From Oscillospiraceae bacterium (GTDB lineage: Bacteria; Bacillota; Clostridia; Oscillospirales; Ruminococcaceae): a DNA stretch of 12,220 nucleotides. Positions within the stretch are counted from its first letter, which is position 1, and each line of letters starts with the position of its first letter. Positions 1 to 5,975 of this stretch are shown here, piece by piece. The stretch lies in assembly GCA_016303195.1 (NCBI GenBank), contig JAEDMD010000038.1, forward strand, positions 1 through 12,220, in the 5' to 3' direction. Position numbers and translations under genes: made by a program. The notes beneath the pieces were generated by a model that saw only the letters and a list, made by a program, of their open reading frames with translations, did no database searches and was not told the origin of the DNA.

Positions 1-36
1 TCCCCCTGACAAAGTAGTAAAGCAAGCGCAGCGATG

Positions 37-93
37 CTTTACGGACGTTTCACAATAACTATGTCTTACCACAAAAAAGTAAATGCTGTTGCC
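37..93 (+). repeat. 57-base dispersed repeat, left copy
   Basis: This segment is repeated in inverted orientation at 12109-12165 with 55 of 57 bases identical; the differences are at positions 45 and 52 of this copy. Similarity ends at 93 on the right and weakens left of 37. Read in the phase that matches the right copy, this copy has a stop just upstream (TAA at 18-20), another soon after the repeat (TAG) and no ATG, so it does not look like a gene fragment. The function is unknown; a dispersed intergenic repeat or the end of a small non-autonomous element is possible. Confidence 0.85.
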
Positions 94-144
94 GTGTGAA
101 ATAGTCACGCAAATCAATTTTCATCCTACTATGTCATATAACAA

Positions 145-181
145 AAAGCCATAAAGAAGCGTGAAACTTCTTTATGGCTTT
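145..181 (-). terminator. Intrinsic terminator of the pectinase gene
   Basis: A perfect 15-bp inverted repeat (145-159 with 167-181) surrounds a 7-base loop. Read on the minus strand, the hairpin starts about 10 bases after the pectinase stop codon and runs into a short T tract. Position, stem strength and T tract all fit a Rho-independent terminator for the upstream gene. Confidence 0.88.
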
Positions 182-190
182 CATTAATGC

Positions 191-3100
191 TTAATACTGG
201 AATTCTGTGATAAGTCCGAGCATGAACTTCTGTATCTCCAGAGCATCCTTATTAGTGATACCGTTGTTTCCTTCAACATCACCGTTTGCTGTTCCCTGCG
301 CTGTGATGTGGAGCGGATCAGTACCGCTGAGTCCGTATACATCAGGGTTTGCAAGTGACTGCATTATGCATACAGCATCAGAAAGTGATACTGAACCATC
401 GCAGTTTGCATCGCCTGCAAGACGAACGTTTTCAACTGTTGTAGCCGATGTCTCTGTAACTGTTGTTGTGGTAGTTGTGGTCGTTGTAGTAGTGGTAGTA
501 GTTGTTGTAGTTGTTGTTACGATCTCCTTCTCCTTGACAAATGCAGTGTAGCCCATAACGTTGCCCATCATGCCGTTTGTTCCGAGTGTAAGAGATGAAC
601 CTGCGCTGATATCAACAGCATAAACATCGAATGGCTTTTCGCCCTCAGCATCGGTAATGCCGAGAATATCGCCTGTCTTTGTGAAACTGCCCAGCCATGA
701 CGGAGGTGTCAGATTTCTATGATCCATTGCCACATAGACTGTGATATCCTTTGCGGCTGTGAGAACTGCCAGATCTGCGTCAGTTTTCTTTGAATCGCAG
801 GCTGTGATGATATGCTCAGAACCTGCAAGAACGTTCGGGAGAGATGTGATAGAGAAGTCACGGTCGCCGAATGCCTTTGAGCCGTTGGCTGTATTCTCAG
901 CCAGTGACCATGCTGAACCGTAAGTAGTATCCTTGATAACGAGACTGCTGATGAGTTCGCTCTTGAAAGGCTCGTCCGAAACAGGAGGCTGATCGTTTCC
1001 GCCATCGAAAACTGTACCTGCATTGTAAGCCTTGTTCTGCATTCTGCCTGCATAGTTCTTGACCTCAGTCTTTGCTGCGTCTGCTGACTGGAGGTTGTAT
1101 GAACCGTACATCTTTGATGAGTCTGTATCGAAGTTGTCATAGCCGTCGCCGCCTGATTTCAGGTTATTGATAGAAGCCTTGGCAGTCTTGGCATTTACTA
1201 TCTGGTAAGCAAGTCCGCTTCCCATTGTACAGCCGTCGAACTTGTCGCCGAATGACTTGATAGTGCCTGAGTAAGCATCATTGCCCATGTTTACAGCATC
1301 GAGAGGGAGATTTACCTTCTCATAGTAGTTATTCTCGGAAAATACCTTTGAATTGTAGGAAGCGCCGATACCGTACTGCTTGTTGTTGTAGAAGTAGTTA
1401 TTGTAGCTGTGGATGTGTGCATTTCTTGCACGAGGGTTACGTGATTCGGTATTGTTGAACCAGTTGTGGTGGTAGGTTATCCAGTCCTGGAACTGTGTTA
1501 CACCGCCGCCGACGAGAGAAGTCTTATGACCGTCCTTGAACTCGTTGTATGAGATAGTAACGTATTCAGACCACTTGATATCAGCAGAACCGTCACCGTC
1601 AGCCTTGTCAGCGTCAACAGTGCCGTTGCCTGCGTAAGCGTTGTAGCCCTTTTCGATAGTGTTGTTATGTACCCACATACGTGTTGACTTTGAATCTGCT
1701 GAGCCTGTCATTGAGATACCGTCATCAGGGTATTTGCCGAGCCAGAGGTTTCTGACTTCACAGCTTGTGCAGCGCTTCATCTCGAAGCCCCACTGATTGA
1801 GGTTTGCGTTGTAGCCGATACCCTCGATAGTAACGTTTTCACCGTTCTGGAGGTAGAGCATATTTGAACCGTCGTTCTGCTTGCCGTCATTAGCCTTAGC
1901 GCCTGACGGAACGTCGATATTGCCTATAAGACGGAATACGACATTCTTAGGCTTTGCGCTGTAAAAAATGTTGTAAAGACCTGTCTTGCTGCCGTATGTT
2001 ATAGAATCCTTGTTGGAATTTGTAACATAGATAACAGTAACACCTGATTTGAGAGTACCGTCATTGTTATAAGCGCCGACACCTGAATTATAGTTCCAGT
2101 GAGCGTAGCCGCTTCTGTCGAAAGCCATAGTCTTTACAGTACACTGAGCAGAGCCGTTAGAGCCTGCGATATTCAGTGTATATTCAGTGTTGCCCTTGAG
2201 ACCGGGGATATCAACTCTTGTGCCTCTGATGAGTTCTGAATCAACGGCTGTGAATGATGTTGAGCCTGCGGGAGCATAGCTGACCTTGACATTTGAGCCG
2301 ATCTTTGAGCTGTCCCATTCAGCATATGCTTCTTCAAACCAGCCGCCGCATGAAGTTACAGCACCGCTTACGGAAGGATTTGAAGGCTGCTGAGGATCAT
2401 TTCCTGACTGAGCGGAAGAACCGTTGATAAAGGCAGGAGTCCAGTTGTTCATGTAGTTTTTGATATTGATGTTTGCGGCATCGCTGTCAGAAACAGTGTG
2501 ACCCTTTCTCTGGGAAAGATCGACATTTGAGCCGTTTGTCAGCTTAGTACCGTTCTCCTTGAAGCCGTCAACTGTTTCAGGCTGAACGCCGCTCATTGAT
2601 GTCCAGCCCTGAGCGGTTATCATATTGCCGTTCTGGAGGGTCGTATTGATGAACATTACCTTTGCTGTCTGACCCCACGGTCTGCCGAGATAGCCTGCTG
2701 AAACAGTGAGGTTAGGGTTAGCAGTCACCTTGCAGTCCTTGAAAAGATAGCCTGTATAGGGATCGCTTCCTGCTCTTGCGGCAGTGATGTAACCGCCGAC
2801 TGAACCTGAGCTGTAACCCTTCCAGCGGAGTTCACAGTTATCGAAAACAGCGTTGCTTCCGCCGAAGATATAGTCGGTCTGACCTTCGATGAGGCAGTTT
2901 TTGTAATACTGAGGAGAGCCGCCTGTATAAAGGGTATCCTGACTGCTGTAAAATTTACAGTTGAGGAATTCGCAGTAGGCAGTATCTGCGGAAAGGGCAG
3001 CAGCTCGCTCGGTGTAAGCCTTTGACTGAACGTCAACGCCGTTTGTACGCTGAACCTTGAGTGTCTCGTTAGTACACTCAACACCGTCGGCGATCTCCTC

Positions 3101-3625
3101 CTTTGTGAGGTAGCGGTTGAAGGAATTCTCGAAAACGATGTTTTCAGCCTGGAAATTAGTAGCCTTCGGCCAAAGCTGAACAGTAGCGCCCCAACGGTAA
3201 TTAGCCACATTCTTGCCGCTCTTGGAATTAGCGAGATTAGCGTCATAGTAGCCCTTTGAGTTAGCGCTGTAATACTTGTAGCCGATGCCGTAGTACCATG
3301 TGAGGACAACGTCGCCCTTTGATGGTTCGTCATTGACGAATTTGATGAACGGAGTCTGCACAACTACCTGCTGACGGTAAGTACCGGGAGCGATGTGGAT
3401 AGTCACACGCTGAGACTCGTTTGAGGGATTGATGGAAGCCGCTTTGTTTACGGCATCCTGAACGGTGGAAAAGTTATTGCTCTTTCCTGAATAGCCTACA
3501 TACAGGTCAGTACCTGCCGCATGGGCTGTATTTGCAGGGAAAACCAGAAATACAGTCATAATGACAGCAAGCACGGCAATAACAGAAGCCATCCGCTGAG
3601 AGAGGCTGAGGGTTCTGCTTTGCAT
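191..3625 (-). CDS. Secreted pectin methylesterase-pectate lyase fusion with C-terminal dockerin
   Basis: A 1144-residue exported enzyme expected to remove methyl esters from pectin and then cleave the polygalacturonate by beta-elimination. Residues 1-37 form a signal peptide (hydrophobic core about 14-30, cleavage near AHA-A). Residues 38-400 are a CE8 methylesterase: GTY at 81, QDTLY at 229 with general acid D230, nucleophile D251 in DYIFGG, and R315 in LGRPW. Residues about 418-500 resemble an Fn3 domain. Residues about 505-870 are a PL1 pectate lyase with YNEF at 693, K701, HHN at 719 and the RNPRAR motif, where R729 is the likely catalytic arginine. Residues about 888-1032 are an unassigned beta-rich module. 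A run of 19 Thr (1037-1055) leads to a dockerin (1071-1140) with two Ca-binding loops (D1072/N1074/D1076/D1083 and D1116/E1118/N1120/D1127). The ATG follows AAAGGAG. It is monocistronic with its own promoter and terminator. Family calls are firm; the linear order of action is inferred. Confidence 0.95.
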   Translation of the reverse strand: MQSRTLSLSQRMASVIAVLAVIMTVFLVFPANTAHAAGTDLYVGYSGKSNNFSTVQDAVNKAASINPSNESQRVTIHIAPGTYRQQVVVQTPFIKFVNDEPSKGDVVLTWYYGIGYKYYSANSKGYYDANLANSKSGKNVANYRWGATVQLWPKATNFQAENIVFENSFNRYLTKEEIADGVECTNETLKVQRTNGVDVQSKAYTERAAALSADTAYCEFLNCKFYSSQDTLYTGGSPQYYKNCLIEGQTDYIFGGSNAVFDNCELRWKGYSSGSVGGYITAARAGSDPYTGYLFKDCKVTANPNLTVSAGYLGRPWGQTAKVMFINTTLQNGNMITAQGWTSMSGVQPETVDGFKENGTKLTNGSNVDLSQRKGHTVSDSDAANINIKNYMNNWTPAFINGSSAQSGNDPQQPSNPSVSGAVTSCGGWFEEAYAEWDSSKIGSNVKVSYAPAGSTSFTAVDSELIRGTRVDIPGLKGNTEYTLNIAGSNGSAQCTVKTMAFDRSGYAHWNYNSGVGAYNNDGTLKSGVTVIYVTNSNKDSITYGSKTGLYNIFYSAKPKNVVFRLIGNIDVPSGAKANDGKQNDGSNMLYLQNGENVTIEGIGYNANLNQWGFEMKRCTSCEVRNLWLGKYPDDGISMTGSADSKSTRMWVHNNTIEKGYNAYAGNGTVDADKADGDGSADIKWSEYVTISYNEFKDGHKTSLVGGGVTQFQDWITYHHNWFNNTESRNPRARNAHIHSYNNYFYNNKQYGIGASYNSKVFSENNYYEKVNLPLDAVNMGNDAYSGTIKSFGDKFDGCTMGSGLAYQIVNAKTAKASINNLKSGGDGYDNFDTDSSKMYGSYNLQSADAAKTEVKNYAGRMQNKAYNAGTVFDGGNDQPPVSDEPFKSELISSLVIKDTTYGSAWSLAENTANGSKAFGDRDFSITSLPNVLAGSEHIITACDSKKTDADLAVLTAAKDITVYVAMDHRNLTPPSWLGSFTKTGDILGITDAEGEKPFDVYAVDISAGSSLTLGTNGMMGNVMGYTAFVKEKEIVTTTTTTTTTTTTTTTTTTTVTETSATTVENVRLAGDANCDGSVSLSDAVCIMQSLANPDVYGLSGTDPLHITAQGTANGDVEGNNGITNKDALEIQKFMLGLITEFQY

Positions 3626-3664
3626 AGATTACTCCTTTTCTGACATAAAAGTCAACATAATTTC

Positions 3665-3688
3665 GATCGGGTCTGCCTATAACCGATC
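3665..3688 (-). other. Small hairpin in the pectinase 5' leader
   Basis: Arms 3665-3672 and 3681-3688 pair in 7 of 8 positions around an 8-base loop. It lies inside the roughly 78-base leader between the predicted transcript start (about 3703) and the ATG. There is no T tract after it, so it is not a terminator. It could stabilise the mRNA or be a regulator site; no known riboswitch was recognised. Confidence 0.4.
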
Positions 3689-3709
3689 TTGCATTTTATT
3701 ACATTTTAC

Positions 3710-3738
3710 ATTATAGCACATCATGCACCAAAAGTAAA
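3710..3738 (-). promoter_or_regulatory. Predicted sigma-A promoter of the pectinase gene
   Basis: On the minus strand TTTACT (3733-3738) is followed after 17 bases by TATAAT (3710-3715). The -10 is preceded by TGC, giving an extended -10. Transcription would start near 3703, leaving a leader of about 78 bases. It is the best promoter match in the gap between feoB and the pectinase gene. Confidence 0.72.
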
Positions 3739-3825
3739 ATAAAAATGTTAGTATTGTCAGAATTTTGGTAAAATAAACATCAAAAGCATCCTCTGATTGT
3801 ATATTTTCACCTATATTATCCTTAC

Positions 3826-3852
3826 TGTATAAATCGACACTTAATTTATACA
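3826..3852. repeat. AT-rich perfect inverted repeat over the feoB stop codon
   Basis: TGTATAAAT (3826-3834) and ATTTATACA (3844-3852) are perfect 9-bp arms around a 9-base spacer, and the right arm and spacer cover the feoB stop codon. No T tract follows on the minus strand, so a strong terminator is unlikely. It may be a weak mRNA end hairpin or a protein binding palindrome upstream of the pectinase promoter. Confidence 0.5.
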
Positions 3853-5895
3853 ATAATGAATAAATCTGCAAAGGGCAGAAACAGCGCAACACAGCAGCGC
3901 TCCCGTCGCAGTCGGGAGAAATATGCTTAAAACCGTCCACTTCAGACTTCCCGTTTCCTTGCGGATGGTCATGCAGGTGGTGGCACATGGAAAGTGGAAA
4001 AGTGTGAAAATAAGCATACAGACAGCTGTTGAAAACTTCCAGCCATGTTCCGTCAGAAGTGCGTGGAGTTGAGCAGTGTCGGAAAGTTCGGTGAGACTTC
4101 CCTGCGCCAGATAGGTCATTATTATAATCGGCATCACTATTTCGTTGGCAGGAAATCCCAGAATGAAGCCTAAAATTATCACTCCGTCCAGACCGAGGAG
4201 TTTTCCGGCAGGTTCAAGGAAATCAGCCGCCGATGAAAGAATAGTTCCGTTCCCGATGTGGATATTCGCCATAAGCCATATCAGCAGACCGCATGGTGCG
4301 GCGGCAGTGCAGGCACGTGCGAGGACGAAAACCGTTCTGTCAAGGATGGAGCGCAGCAGTATCTTCCCTATCTGCGGACGGCGGTACGGCGGAAGTTCGA
4401 GTATGAACGACGACGGCTCGCCTTTCAGAACGGTCAGCGAGAGAATTTTTGATATCATCAGCGTTACAGCCACACCCGACATGATAGCGGCTAACAGGAC
4501 AAGTGCCGATATTACCGAGCCTGCCCAGCCTTTTGCGGTAACGAAAAACATGGTGATAATGGCTATAATTGTGGGAAATCTTCCGTTGCAGGGGACGAAT
4601 GAATTGGTCAGGATAGCGATAAGCCTCTCACGGGGCGAGTCGATGATACGGCATCCTGTGACACCGCAGGCATTGCATCCGAAGCCCATAGCCATAGTTA
4701 TCCCCTGTTTTCCACAGGCATTGGCGCATCGGAAGCAGGGATCAAGGTTGAAAGCTATCCTCGGCAGAAGCCCCACATCCTCCAACAGTGTGAACATTGG
4801 GAAAAATATCGCCATCGGCGGAAGCATGACCGAGACTACCCATGCAAGGACTTTGTAGATGCCCTGAACGAGGATACCCTCGACCCATTGCGGAGCGGAA
4901 GTTTTCAACAATGCTGCTGAAAGATGTTCACCGATGCCGAAAAGAAGTTTACCAAGCATTTCCGATGGATAATTCGCCCCGATGATGGTCAGCCAGAGGA
5001 TAAGACCGAGCAAAATGAGCATTGTGGGAACGGCGGTTTTTCGGCTGAGGAATATCCTGTCAAGTTTTCGGTCACGCTTGAATGGAAAGTTTTCAACATT
5101 TGATACAGCCATTGTTGAAATCTCGGCTGCTCGTTTCATTTCTGTGGAAATAATTTCACAGCGGAATTTTTCAGCATCGGGGATGTATCGGGAAATCAGC
5201 GAATCATAGCGTATTTTTGCATCGTTATCAAGGGAATTTCTGATCTTTTCGATGGTATCCTCGTCACCGCAGAGAATACGCATAGCGGCGGCGGAAGGCG
5301 GAAGGTTTTCAACATCTCCCGAAAGCAATGTTGAAAACTCCCGAACTGCTGACAGAATATTCTCAGAAAAGTCAACACCTCTCCCCTTTACGGGATCACC
5401 TTCAACAAGACGGAGGAGTTCGGTTTTCAGTTCGTCAAGGCCTTTTTTGTCACGGGCAGAAGTTCCGACCACGGGCACACCGAGAAGTTCACGGAGTTTC
5501 GGCAGATCGACGGATATACCGTTTCTTTCGGCTTCGTCCATGAGATTTACGCAGACAAGGACTTTTTCGGAAGTTTCCATGCATTGGAATACCAGATTGA
5601 GATTGCGTTCAAGGCAGGAGGCATCGCAGACCACGATGACTGCATCAGCGCCGCCGTGGCAGATAAACTCAGCCGCCGCATTTTCCTCAGCGGAGTGGTT
5701 TCGGAGTGAGTAGATCCCCGGAATATCTTCAATAACGAATTCGACACCCATGTGTTGAAAACTTCCCACAGCGCCATCGACGGTTTTTCCTGACCAGTTG
5801 CCTGTGTGTTGATTCAGACCTGTGAGAGCGTTGAAAACAGTGGATTTACCGACATTTGGATTGCCTGCAAGAGCGATAAGGAATTTAGTGGGCAT
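3841..5895 (-). CDS. feoB: Ferrous iron transport protein B (FeoB)
   Basis: A 684-residue inner-membrane Fe(II) uptake protein with an N-terminal GTPase. Residues 1-165 hold the G domain: P-loop GNPNVGKST (11-19), DIPG (57-60), NLMD (117-120) and SARDKKG (146-152). A helical linker with a KRDRKLDR stretch (273-280) leads to the membrane core (about 288-680). The core has the two gate halves typical of the family, with FTLLEDVGLLPR at 368, GFGCNACG at 404, PCNGR at 435, and EIVMP and FPCATTC in the second half. Six Cys fall between 387 and 436 (387, 390, 394, 407, 410, 415), plus C436, more than in the E. coli protein. The ATG is preceded by AGAGGTGAT. No FeoA gene is present within the window, either as a separate ORF or fused. 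The upstream neighbour is separated by a strong terminator, so feoB needs its own promoter or readthrough. The reading frame is intact. Confidence 0.94.
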   Translation of the reverse strand: MPTKFLIALAGNPNVGKSTVFNALTGLNQHTGNWSGKTVDGAVGSFQHMGVEFVIEDIPGIYSLRNHSAEENAAAEFICHGGADAVIVVCDASCLERNLNLVFQCMETSEKVLVCVNLMDEAERNGISVDLPKLRELLGVPVVGTSARDKKGLDELKTELLRLVEGDPVKGRGVDFSENILSAVREFSTLLSGDVENLPPSAAAMRILCGDEDTIEKIRNSLDNDAKIRYDSLISRYIPDAEKFRCEIISTEMKRAAEISTMAVSNVENFPFKRDRKLDRIFLSRKTAVPTMLILLGLILWLTIIGANYPSEMLGKLLFGIGEHLSAALLKTSAPQWVEGILVQGIYKVLAWVVSVMLPPMAIFFPMFTLLEDVGLLPRIAFNLDPCFRCANACGKQGITMAMGFGCNACGVTGCRIIDSPRERLIAILTNSFVPCNGRFPTIIAIITMFFVTAKGWAGSVISALVLLAAIMSGVAVTLMISKILSLTVLKGEPSSFILELPPYRRPQIGKILLRSILDRTVFVLARACTAAAPCGLLIWLMANIHIGNGTILSSAADFLEPAGKLLGLDGVIILGFILGFPANEIVMPIIIMTYLAQGSLTELSDTAQLHALLTEHGWKFSTAVCMLIFTLFHFPCATTCMTIRKETGSLKWTVLSIFLPTATGALLCCAVSALCRFIHYCIN

Positions 5896-5946
5896 AATAT
5901 CACCTCTGGAAAGGATATGCGCCGGAGGCGGATAATATGTAAAAAT
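5896..5946 (-). other. Short feoB leader with a small GC-rich palindrome
   Basis: Only about 50 bases separate the feoB start from the upstream terminator. They contain the ribosome binding site and a small imperfect hairpin around 5916-5938 (CGCC/GGCG core, loop of three bases, AT flanks). A TTTACA box is present near the terminator, but no convincing -10 lies 16-18 bases downstream. A Fur or DtxR-type operator was looked for and not recognised with confidence. Confidence 0.3.
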
Positions 5947-5973
5947 AAAAAAAGCGCCTTCGGCGCTTTTTTT
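5947..5973 (-). terminator. Intrinsic terminator after the MMPL/heptad operon
   Basis: A 12-bp stem (5947-5958 with 5962-5973) has a GCGCC/GGCGC core, a three-base loop, an A tract on one side and a T tract on the other, so it would work on both strands. It lies three bases after the stop codon of the heptad-repeat gene and marks the end of that operon, upstream of feoB. Confidence 0.88.
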
Positions 5974-5975
5974 AT

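Noticed and set aside
461..517. CRISPR-like or microsatellite repeat
   Set aside because: The triplet periodicity is explained by the Thr linker codons; there are no spacers or conserved repeat units.
207..551. Plus-strand open frame with a polyvaline run
   Set aside because: It is the antisense shadow of the pectinase Thr linker and dockerin; valine codons mirror the threonine codons, and no RBS or domain is present.
3677..3988. Minus-strand 103-residue open frame
   Set aside because: It overlaps the feoB 3' end out of frame and runs into the pectinase promoter; no RBS or domain supports it.
5913..5940. Iron-responsive operator (Fur/DtxR-like) upstream of feoB
   Set aside because: The palindrome is GC-rich and short and does not match a consensus I could recognise with confidence.
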